A stretch of 19,848 bases of DNA from Planctomycetota bacterium (lineage in GTDB: Bacteria > Planctomycetota > Phycisphaerae > WQYP01), in NCBI GenBank assembly GCA_021798635.1, contig JAJZGH010000066.1, forward strand, positions 1 to 19,848. The letters are read 5' to 3'. The notes below the pieces were generated by a model. The model searched no databases and was not told the origin of the DNA. It worked only from the letters and a program-made list of their open reading frames with translations. Position numbers and translations under genes: made by a program. Shown here in pieces: positions 7,836 to 14,178 of the stretch (position 1 is the stretch's first letter; every line of letters starts with the position of its first letter).

Positions 7836-8231
7836 ATGACCACAGCGCGCTTTGACGCAGGTTTGGCCAAATTAAGAGAAATTCACGGGCAATATGGCCC
7901 GGCAGTCTTGGACCGGCTGGATGATGTAGCTCCGGACCTTAAACGATGGGTCATTGAATTTGCCTTTGGAGAAATTTACAGCAGGCCGCAACTGGACATC
8001 AAATCACGGCAAATCGCAACCCTGGCAGCTTTGGTGTGCCTGCACCACAGCGGCCTGGAAATAAAAGCGCATATCCGGGGAGCACTCAACGCCGGATGCA
8101 CGCGAGAGCACGTGGTTGAAGTGGTGCTGCAAATGGCCATATATGCCGGCTTCCCCGCAGCAATCTCCGCGATGGACAGCGTGCGGGAAACATTTGCGGA
8201 ACTGGATGCAGGCGTAGAAAAGCCGCAGTAG
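7836..8231 (+). CDS. PcaC-like carboxymuconolactone decarboxylase family protein
   Basis: The protein has 131 residues from the ATG at 7836, which has AAGGA upstream. A longer in-frame start (TTG at 7803) lies within the predicted transcription start region and is unlikely. FAFGEIYSRPQLDIKSRQIATLAAL followed by KAHIRGALNAGCTREHVVEVV and MAIYAGFPAAI is the full signature of the gamma-carboxymuconolactone decarboxylase (PcaC) / YurZ branch, without the CxxC pair of AhpD-like relatives. PcaC decarboxylates 4-carboxymuconolactone in protocatechuate breakdown, but no other beta-ketoadipate pathway gene is in this window. A generic CMD-family role is therefore safer. It is the second CMD-fold gene here and is quite different from that at 2038. 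It stands alone, divergent from the phosphomannomutase gene. Confidence 0.85.
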   Translation: MTTARFDAGLAKLREIHGQYGPAVLDRLDDVAPDLKRWVIEFAFGEIYSRPQLDIKSRQIATLAALVCLHHSGLEIKAHIRGALNAGCTREHVVEVVLQMAIYAGFPAAISAMDSVRETFAELDAGVEKPQ

Positions 8232-8920
8232 CAGCGTCTGGCCGCTCGTACACTGTTGATGATTTTTATGCCAACGACTTGGCCTGGCGCTATTCGCGCT
8301 AGGGCTACATGACGCTGCGTTGGACGGCCCTGCATCAGCGAATGAGGCCGCCGGGCGGGGAAGCGAGGCAGGGGAGCCAGAATCAAACGGAAGTTAGCGT
8401 GGAGATCTTCCCGGGCTTGAAACTCGGCTGCTGCGTCTGAGTGACTACCAATGCATTATGAGCGTCCTCCACACCAACAAGTGTCCCATTTCATCTAAAT
8501 AACCCGGAATAAATCAAAGCTGCACCGCTTTTTGGCCGCCGGTGCAACGATCAGTCACCAGGCCAAGTGGCCGTGTTAGCCCTTAAATCTTGGCAGCAAG
8601 GAATAGTGGGTGTGGTTCGAATCAGATTTTATCGGTTAGTGCTTTTTTGAACCACCACATGGGTAACAAGAGGAAGAATATCCCGGCATGTGTTTGCGCC
8701 AGACGGCAAGGTGCACCACATCTTCCGCGTCATCCATACGGACGTTTTGAAAGATGTATAGCACAAAAGTATCGATTTTACTTGTTAAATTTGACTTCCC
8801 TCGGCGAACGATCAAAATGAATATCAGAGGTTGTACAACCCCTTTCGACATGGCCTCAGGCCGCTTCGTTTGATGTCTTGGTTCTCGGGGCACGCGAAGA
8901 TCCGATTTGAGGAGATTTTT
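8232..8920. other. Gene-free stretch with scattered hairpins
   Basis: I find no convincing protein gene here; the open frames are short, lack good ribosome binding sites and show no family features. Local structure includes TGCACCG (8521-8527) with CGGTGCA (8540-8546), GGCCA-AG-TGGCC (8561-8572), the perfect 12-bp palindrome GGTTGTACAACC (8829-8840), and GACAT (8847-8851) with ATGTC (8873-8877) enclosing a GGCC-TCA-GGCC hairpin. A 36-codon frame at 8651-8761 contains HVFAPDGKVHHIFRVI, loosely like the end of a peroxiredoxin-type protein, and may be a gene remnant. Confidence 0.5.
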
Positions 8921-8996
8921 ATGCGTTGGTTAAACGATGCCTGAAATAGCCGCAAAATTCGACCTTTGGGGCGCGGCGATTTGGCCGACAATGTGA
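8921..8996 (+). other. Two tiny overlapping ORFs ahead of the structured leader
   Basis: GAGGAG followed 6 nt later by ATG opens a seven-codon frame (MRWLNDA, stop at 8942-8944). An ATG at 8937 overlaps its end and opens a 19-codon frame (MPEIAAKFDLWGAAIWPTM, stop at 8994-8996). The second frame runs through the 5' arm of the long inverted repeat beginning at 8964. Whether either is translated is unknown; they could be chance. The first has one of the best ribosome binding sites in the window. Confidence 0.25.
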
Positions 8997-9156
8997 TGGG
9001 TTCGTTAGCCCAATCAAACCCTGCTATGCCCCAAAGAATTTAGAGCGGTGCTTGACAGCACCGAACCGAGTTAACACGAATTTGGGCGGCGATTACGTGA
9101 TGCCGCCTCCGATTTCTGTCCGGTCGACAGAAGGTCAATTTTCTCCCATTGGGAGA
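8964..9156 (+). promoter_or_regulatory. Candidate structured leader RNA of the LamG/PEP-CTERM gene
   Basis: Successive inverted repeats can be read directly. CTTTGGGGC (8964-8972) pairs with GCCCCAAAG (9028-9036) and encloses CGGC/GCCG (8974-8987) and TGGGTT/AGCCCA (8997-9012, one G-T pair). Then come CGGTGC-TTGACA-GCACCG (9046-9063), GGCGGC/GCCGCC (9085-9107), TTCTGTC/GACAGAA (9114-9132) and TCTCCC-ATT-GGGAGA (9142-9156). The last hairpin ends one base before the AGGAG ribosome binding site (9158-9162) of the gene at 9169. GGGTT (8998-9002) can alternatively pair with AACCC (9017-9021), and CTCC (9143-9146) with the GGAG of the ribosome binding site, so switching is conceivable. I do not recognise a known riboswitch class. 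Confidence 0.5.
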
Positions 9157-9168
9157 TAGGAGTTTATT

Positions 9169-10743
9169 ATGTTCCCCTCTAAAGCATCATTGTCGTGGCT
9201 TGCATCCGCGGGTGCGGCCACCATCATAGCCGGGGTCCCGTCTCTGGTCAGCGCGACAACAACCGCGGCACCGTCACCAGTTCATGAATGGGTTTTTACA
9301 ACCGCTGCGAACGGTGCAACTTCGATCGCGGATACCGGCTCGGCTGGGGCGGCAGGTTACGCGGGAACAGTCTCGAACGCCAATGTCATCAATGCTGGCA
9401 GTTCCGGCGGTTATCTTGCATCCACGAACGTATCCGGCTCGGGAATGTATATACCCAGCTCGGTACTGTCCGGACTGGGGGCGAGTTATACCATTGAGGA
9501 TTATGTCTCTATTTCGCCGCTGAACGGCAAATCCGGCAATGGCTACGATGCGTTGTGGGGATGGGGCAACAGTGCCACAGCGCAGGAAAACGTCTATTCC
9601 AGTTTCGGTAATAATTATCACGGCGGCGTCATTCAACAGGACACGCTGACTCCGGCCGCGCCTACCCTTGCCGCCACACTGGGTGGGAACAATTACCCCT
9701 TGGGTCCCATTGACCTGATTGCCGCAACCTACGATGGCACAAACCTTGATTTCTATGTCAATGGCACCTTGGCGGGCACCACCAAGCAGACGGGCTTTTC
9801 CATGAATGATGTCGCTGCTGCTATTGGTTCCGGCGCAGGCAGCGGTATCGGATTCGATCCATTTTCCGCCGATGGTGGAACATTAGGCAATACCTATGAT
9901 TTTCGTATTTATAATTCGACATTATCGCAGTCTCAGATTCAGGAAAATTTCGCGTCAGGGCCAAGCGGATACGTGGCACCCTCCGCGCCCACACCCTCTC
10001 CCAGCCCGGCCCCGCTGCATGATTGGAGCTTCGGCAACAGTGCCGTCTCAGGGGGAACCGTGCCTGACTCCGGCTCAGCGGCATCGTCGGCTACCAGTGG
10101 AACACTTGTGGGCGGTGCAACAGTGACCAATGGCCAACTGATGACCGATAATGTTAAAAATCAGGGTATGTCCATTCCGGTTGCGGCGCTAAGTTCCATC
10201 TCCGGGAGTTTCTCCATTGAAGATATCGCGACCAGCACTACTGCCAAACAGGGGTGGAGCACGCTGTTTAACTTAGGGAGCAGCGCCGCGACCGCGATTT
10301 ATTCCCATCCCCAGCGCCAGGATAATCTCTATATGTCCGGCGAGGTCGGCTACAATCAGCTCAATTACGTCGGCGGCGGTATGCCGGTGGGAACACCCAC
10401 CATGGAGACCCTGACCTGGAACGCGTCCACGGACACTTTCAGTCTGTTTGTCAATGGTAAGCTGCAGGGTAGCGTCGTACTTTCCGGCACCAACGCCATC
10501 AACTTGTCTTCCCTTACCAGCACCGGAACCAATAATGGTATCGGGGGATTTGATCCGTACAATGATCCCTCGTTCATCGGCGGCACAAGCGATTTCCGAA
10601 TCTATGGTTCGGCTCTAACACCGGGGCAGGTGTTAAGTGACTATCAGAGTCTGGTACCAATTCCCGCACCGGCGACATTGGCAATTCTGGCAGCCGGATG
10701 CCTGGGCATGTTGCTGGTCCGGCGAAATCGCGCCCGCACCTGA
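9169..10743 (+). CDS. Exported protein with two LamG-like domains and a PEP-CTERM-like sorting tail
   Basis: The protein has 524 residues. AGGAG lies 6 nt before the ATG. Residues 1-29 are a signal peptide ending SLVSA. Two homologous jelly-roll LamG-like domains follow (about 37-265 and 283-492). Each has a TYDGTNLDFYVNG / NASTDTFSLFVNG strand pair and a closing YDFRIYNSTLSQSQI / SDFRIYGSALTPGQV motif typical of LamG/concanavalin-like folds. A Pro-Ser linker (APTPSPSPAP) joins them. The C-terminus has a short PIPAPATLA motif, a hydrophobic helix (ILAAGCLGMLLV) and a basic RRNRART end, the layout of PEP-CTERM sorting signals with PAP instead of PEP. Such proteins are exported and processed by exosortase; no exosortase gene is in the window. 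The role is unknown; carbohydrate or surface binding is inferred from the fold. Confidence 0.85.
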   Translation: MFPSKASLSWLASAGAATIIAGVPSLVSATTTAAPSPVHEWVFTTAANGATSIADTGSAGAAGYAGTVSNANVINAGSSGGYLASTNVSGSGMYIPSSVLSGLGASYTIEDYVSISPLNGKSGNGYDALWGWGNSATAQENVYSSFGNNYHGGVIQQDTLTPAAPTLAATLGGNNYPLGPIDLIAATYDGTNLDFYVNGTLAGTTKQTGFSMNDVAAAIGSGAGSGIGFDPFSADGGTLGNTYDFRIYNSTLSQSQIQENFASGPSGYVAPSAPTPSPSPAPLHDWSFGNSAVSGGTVPDSGSAASSATSGTLVGGATVTNGQLMTDNVKNQGMSIPVAALSSISGSFSIEDIATSTTAKQGWSTLFNLGSSAATAIYSHPQRQDNLYMSGEVGYNQLNYVGGGMPVGTPTMETLTWNASTDTFSLFVNGKLQGSVVLSGTNAINLSSLTSTGTNNGIGGFDPYNDPSFIGGTSDFRIYGSALTPGQVLSDYQSLVPIPAPATLAILAAGCLGMLLVRRNRART

Positions 10744-10763
10744 TGAATCAGATTGGCTAAACG

Positions 10764-10797
10764 GGGGCCGTGTAAGCTTTGCTTACACGGCTCTCTT
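10764..10797 (+). terminator. Hairpin terminator after the LamG/PEP-CTERM gene
   Basis: GCCGTGTAAGC (10767-10777), loop TTT, GCTTACACGGC (10781-10791): a perfect 11-bp stem starting 23 bp after the stop codon, extendable by G-T and G-C pairs. It is followed by TCTCTTCTG rather than a clean T-run, so termination may be partial and the prepilin gene may be partly co-transcribed. Confidence 0.65.
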
Positions 10798-10850
10798 CTG
10801 TACGCCGGCAACTGCTTTACTGAAGTAATTTCCATTCAAAGGAGTTGAAA

Positions 10851-11810
10851 ATGAATCGTTCGAATAAAAGCAGAGGGTTCACCCTTATTGAGCTGTTAGT
10901 GGTTATTTCAATTATTGCGCTGCTGATAGCGTTGTTGCTTCCGGCTTTGGCGCGGGCAAAGGCACTGGCCAATCGGATAGTTTGTGCATCAAACCTGCAT
11001 AATAATTCCGAGGCGCTGATGATCTACGCAGGCTCGAACAAGGGGTTTTACCCCGACCTGATCCGCCCGCAATTCAATGAGCAGCCCGGCCATTGGCTCT
11101 GGGATCTGGAATTTGGTACGCGGGATATGCTGGTCAAGAGCGGCACTGCTATGGCAAATTTTTACTGTCCCTCGAACGTCGAGTCTGATCCCGCCGTAGC
11201 TTACAACGCATACCCATCCAATCATATACTTCCATTTTGGACACCACCAACTGAAACGGGCGGCAATCCAAACAATCCTGCCAGCAACAAAAACGTTGTT
11301 TATGGATCGCTGCTGCATTACAGCGTGACCGGGTATTATTGGTTAATTGAGCGTCCCACCAATGCGGCTTATCCCACATCCCCCGCGCTCCAAAGCGCCC
11401 CGAATCCAGCGGGGAACTGGTACCCGTTTCCGTTTTATGGCGAGGTGTTGATCAACAACGCCGTCCGTTGGCAGTACGGCGGCATCGCGCCCCAATACCA
11501 GTCGAAAACTCAACCCTCCGGAATTGATGGAGGGGTCGATTCGAGCGACATTCCAATCATTATCGACGCTATTGTGGAGACCAACGGAGATTATGTCAAT
11601 TCACCTGGTGCCTACGCAGGCGGGGCGTCATCTCATCTTAATCCTTCAACCGGTCTGCCCGACGGAGGCAATAAGGCGTTCATGGACGGGCACGTTTCAT
11701 GGTTTGAATTTGGGAATCCAGCATTAGTAACGAATCCACGATCCCTCGGAGATTGGCATATCCGGGCCTCCGAGCCAGGCCCTGCAGGCGTCGTGAATTT
11801 CCTTTTCTGA
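10851..11810 (+). CDS. Prepilin-type N-terminal cleavage/methylation protein (planctomycete pseudopilin, DUF1559-like)
   Basis: The protein has 319 residues. The ATG at 10851 has AAAGGAG 6 nt upstream; the in-frame TTG at 10845 is part of that spacer and is rejected. After KSRG the mature part starts FTLIELL, with Glu at +5 as required for prepilin peptidase cleavage and N-methylation. A long hydrophobic helix and ALARAKALANRIVCASNL complete the class III signal. Near the end GGNKAFMDGHVSWFEF is the DG motif seen at the C-terminus of PVC pseudopilins, although the upstream His is farther away than in the usual H-X9-DG form. The middle is rich in Pro, Asn and Tyr, as in exported proteins of this type. 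It is probably a pseudopilin-like surface or secretion component; the exact role in the family is unknown. It follows the LamG/PEP-CTERM gene. Confidence 0.88.
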   Translation: MNRSNKSRGFTLIELLVVISIIALLIALLLPALARAKALANRIVCASNLHNNSEALMIYAGSNKGFYPDLIRPQFNEQPGHWLWDLEFGTRDMLVKSGTAMANFYCPSNVESDPAVAYNAYPSNHILPFWTPPTETGGNPNNPASNKNVVYGSLLHYSVTGYYWLIERPTNAAYPTSPALQSAPNPAGNWYPFPFYGEVLINNAVRWQYGGIAPQYQSKTQPSGIDGGVDSSDIPIIIDAIVETNGDYVNSPGAYAGGASSHLNPSTGLPDGGNKAFMDGHVSWFEFGNPALVTNPRSLGDWHIRASEPGPAGVVNFLF

Positions 11811-11876
11811 CATACACTTTTCAGGCATTGGACCAGCCCTCGGTATACCCGGGCAGCGCGGTAATGCAATTTACAC

Positions 11877-11914
11877 CTCCTTTTGGAGCGAGACCGCTCC
11901 ATAAGGAGTTTTTT
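11877..11914 (+). terminator. Strong intrinsic terminator after the prepilin-type gene
   Basis: CTCCTT (11877-11882) pairs with AAGGAG (11903-11908), and inside it GGAGCG (11885-11890) pairs with CGCTCC (11895-11900), with one T-T mismatch between the two helices and loop AGAC. Six T residues (11909-11914) follow directly. It lies 66 bp after the stop codon and is the clearest rho-independent terminator in the window. Confidence 0.9.
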
Positions 11915-12040
11915 CGCGCGATTAGGCGTTTTCCCTGCCTGGCAAAACAGCGGCACCGGATACCAGATGCTCGATGCTCAACTCCCGCTTCCGGCCGCAT
12001 GAGCGCTGACGATCTAAGCCCCACCAAGCGGACTTCGAAG

Positions 12041-13177
12041 TTATGCAGTGTGTGAAGCTGTGGATTCGCGCACAACCAGCGCGCAGGCGATTGACAGGGT
12101 AATGGCCGGCAGATCGGGCCGTTCCATGCGCTGGCGCAGCACGGTCATGGCCTGAATGGCCATGGCTTCCGGCGACTGCCGCACCGTGGTTAAGGGGACG
12201 GCCAGCAGCGCGGCGGTGGACGTATCATCAAAACCGGTGAGTTTGATCTGTTCAGGAATTTTTATGCCCATCTTAAGTAACTGCCGCATCACTTTTGCGG
12301 CCGTCATATCATTGACACAGGCAATGGCATCAGGTTGATGTTCCGCCAACATGTGTTCCATGGCTTCGCGGCTGTCACCATCGCCGGAATAAATCTGCAT
12401 GGTCACTGACGGGTCCAATCGCACGGCGTTTCCCACGCCTTCAAGCCGTGCCTCGGCGGTGGGATGTTCACGGGCGTCGGTTAAAAATACAATCCGGCGG
12501 CAACCGCGCTGAATTAAATGCCGGCCGGCGAGAAAGCCACCCAGTTCGTTATCGCTTCCCACCACATCAAATCGGCTGCGATCATGGAGCTTGTGCAGAT
12601 CGCGATCCAGCAGCACCAGCGGCAGTTTGCGCGCTACACACTGTCCGGCAATCAATTCGTTAATTTCCGCACACTGCGGTTGCACGGGCAGGGGCAGGTA
12701 CAGCAAACCGCGTATATCATTCTGCCATAGCGGCTCAAGGGCGGCGAGAGCTTCCTGGGTTGAGGTGCGTTCCGATATTTCATGAAATAAAATCTGCCAT
12801 TCGTGCTTTTGCGCTTCGCGCAGCAACGCCTGATGCACGGTGGAGAAAATACTGCCCGGCTCCAAAGGTGGAAATAGCAGGCCGACGCTGGCAAATTTTG
12901 ACTGCTTAGGCCCTTCCACATAACTGCCTGAACCGCGCCGCCGCCGCACAACGCCGATGGCCTGCAAGTCCCGCAAGGCCCGAATAATGGTAATGCGCGA
13001 AACCTTGAATTGTTCAACCAATTCGGTTTCGGTGGGAAGTTTACCCCCCGATGGATATTCACCCCGCCGAATCGATTTCAGCAGCGCATCATACACCGCT
13101 CCATATTTCGGCTGGATCGGGCGCTGCCGCACATTCGCGGGAACCTCCGACGCGGGTTTTTTCGGGTATCGAGGCAT
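12041..13177 (-). CDS. GntR-LacI fusion transcriptional regulator
   Basis: The protein has 378 residues from the ATG at 13177. An in-frame GTG at 13201 would add eight residues but has no visible ribosome binding site. Residues about 25-87 form a GntR-type winged helix, with LPTETELVEQFKVSRITIIR as recognition region and VVRRRRGSGSYV as wing. From about residue 97 a LacI-type periplasmic-binding-protein domain follows (FASVGLLFPP ... VVGSDNELGGFLAGRHLIQRG ... DAIACVNDMTAAKVM ... LTGFDDTSTA). This layout is that of AraR-type regulators that sense sugars or other small ligands. The effector cannot be inferred. It is divergent from the orphan gene at 13403, with a strong promoter and an inverted repeat between them, so that gene is the obvious candidate target along with itself. 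Confidence 0.88.
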   Translation of the reverse strand: MPRYPKKPASEVPANVRQRPIQPKYGAVYDALLKSIRRGEYPSGGKLPTETELVEQFKVSRITIIRALRDLQAIGVVRRRRGSGSYVEGPKQSKFASVGLLFPPLEPGSIFSTVHQALLREAQKHEWQILFHEISERTSTQEALAALEPLWQNDIRGLLYLPLPVQPQCAEINELIAGQCVARKLPLVLLDRDLHKLHDRSRFDVVGSDNELGGFLAGRHLIQRGCRRIVFLTDAREHPTAEARLEGVGNAVRLDPSVTMQIYSGDGDSREAMEHMLAEHQPDAIACVNDMTAAKVMRQLLKMGIKIPEQIKLTGFDDTSTAALLAVPLTTVRQSPEAMAIQAMTVLRQRMERPDLPAITLSIACALVVRESTASHTA

Positions 13178-13321
13178 AAACAATCCAAAACAGCAGCTCA
13201 CGCGCTGAGCCGTAAGGCTCTATTGTCATCGGCCCTGCAGGATAATCAAGCGCGTGACGCCCGGGAAGTGCAGCAGGCCTTTTTGAAGGGAAGAGTTGAT
13301 TTTCTTTTTTTTCGATGAGTG

Positions 13322-13347
13322 TATAATTTAATTGAAGTAAAATTCAA
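13322..13347 (+). promoter_or_regulatory. Consensus -10 box and overlapping operator-like inverted repeat
   Basis: A perfect TATAAT (13322-13327) lies in a T-rich stretch. TTGATT at 13296-13301 is the best -35 but with a 20-bp spacer. TTGAA-GTAAAA-TTCAA (13332-13347) begins 5 bp after the -10 box, where a bound repressor would block initiation. It lies between the divergent GntR-LacI regulator and the orphan gene at 13403. Confidence 0.5.
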
Positions 13348-13402
13348 GGAAGCCCAGTCGGCCTAAAGGCCGTGAACGGTTACGGGAAAAGGAGATCAGC
13401 CT

Positions 13403-13909
13403 ATGGTTGCTCATATTCACCCCCACGTTCCTGCCCAGCCAGCCGCGCACGTCGAAATGGTTGTTCACGGATGGCTATTCCCAGCGATACTCTGCGATAG
13501 CCCCGCAACCCGCCGTAAGGGCCTGGCGGACACACCGGCGGGTTCCGCATTGTGCTGTGTTATGATTTGGCACCACCCCCTGAGCGCTACAACAATAGGA
13601 GCGTTGCATCTTTCGGTGCCCTATATCATTGCGCCTGTCCTGACCACCCGCGACGGCGCGTATATTTCACGCCATATCGCTAAGCTCTCACCGGGAAGGG
13701 TGCGAAAGGTCGTCTTGCCAACGGACCGCATGTTCCAGCGCCGCCCCGCGCTGATTGAAGTGCCGCTGTATCTTGCCCGGCATTTCTGGAATGGCAAACA
13801 GCTCATCCATTGGCATATCCCTGTGCACGATGTGCAAATCCTCCATCCGAAGCAATGGAAAGCGGCGCTTCCCAAGGCCAAGGCTCTAAAACCGGATGAG
13901 CCACAGTAA
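13403..13909 (+). CDS. Hypothetical His-rich orphan protein
   Basis: The predicted protein has 168 residues and I recognise no family. AAGGAG (13389-13394) lies 8 nt before the ATG and a consensus -10 box lies upstream, which supports a real gene. Base choice at codon third positions is similar to neighbouring genes. The protein starts with HIHPHVPAQPAAHVE and has about 14 histidines, including WHHP and IHWHIPVH. A moderately hydrophobic stretch (TTIGALHLSVPYIIAPVL) occurs in the middle but is not a clear membrane helix. Clustered His residues could mean metal binding, which is only a guess. An overlapping antisense frame exists but has weaker start signals. It stands opposite the GntR-LacI regulator, which may control it. 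Confidence 0.5.
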   Translation: MVAHIHPHVPAQPAAHVEMVVHGWLFPAILCDSPATRRKGLADTPAGSALCCVMIWHHPLSATTIGALHLSVPYIIAPVLTTRDGAYISRHIAKLSPGRVRKVVLPTDRMFQRRPALIEVPLYLARHFWNGKQLIHWHIPVHDVQILHPKQWKAALPKAKALKPDEPQ

Positions 13910-14100
13910 ATACTACGGCGGGGGCAGCAACCGCGTAGCGCAGAGCATTTCAACATTCATCAATGCCTTGCTTCATGACTGCCGTGATGCCTCTCCTGCC
14001 GAGCGCGCGATCGCGTAAGTCGGCAGCATATTCCGCGAACAACTCAACGCTGCCGCATTGAGCTAACGGCCGTATTCGACGGGTGCGTACACGGCATGGT
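13910..14100. other. Intergenic stretch with two hairpins
   Basis: CTACG-G-CGG / CCG-CGTAG (13913-13938, one bulged base) starts 4 bp after the stop codon of the orphan gene and may be its terminator, although there is no T-run. CTGCCG (13996-14001) pairs with CGGCAG (14021-14026) around the perfect 10-bp palindrome CGCGATCGCG (14006-14015). No gene is seen. Confidence 0.45.
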
Positions 14101-14170
14101 TGGGTACCCACGGGAGATTGGGAATCCCATTGTTGCAGCATGTTGCGGCATTGGTACGGCACGGGATAAT
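14101..14170 (+). promoter_or_regulatory. Paired TGGG-CCCA palindromes and -10 box upstream of the WYL gene
   Basis: TGGGTACCCA (14101-14110) and TGGGAATCCCA (14119-14129) are both perfect dyads with the same TGGG/CCCA arms, with centres about 18.5 bp apart. GATAAT (14165-14170) follows and ends 8 bp before the ATG at 14179, with only a weak TTGCGG -35 at 14143-14148. The dyads lie just upstream of the promoter, as for an activator or autoregulator site. Confidence 0.45.
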
Positions 14171-14178
14171 AGCTGGCT

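Noticed and set aside
8614..8623. GGTTCGAATC, which looks like a tRNA T-loop
   Set aside because: The flanking bases do not form a T-stem and no acceptor, D or anticodon arm can be built around it.
9052..9057. Exact TTGACA as a -35 box for the LamG/PEP-CTERM gene
   Set aside because: It is the loop of a perfect hairpin (9046-9063) and no reasonable -10 hexamer lies 16-18 bp downstream.
13621..13956. 111-codon minus-strand frame overlapping the His-rich orphan
   Set aside because: It has no good ribosome binding site or promoter, whereas the plus-strand frame has both. It is not excluded completely.
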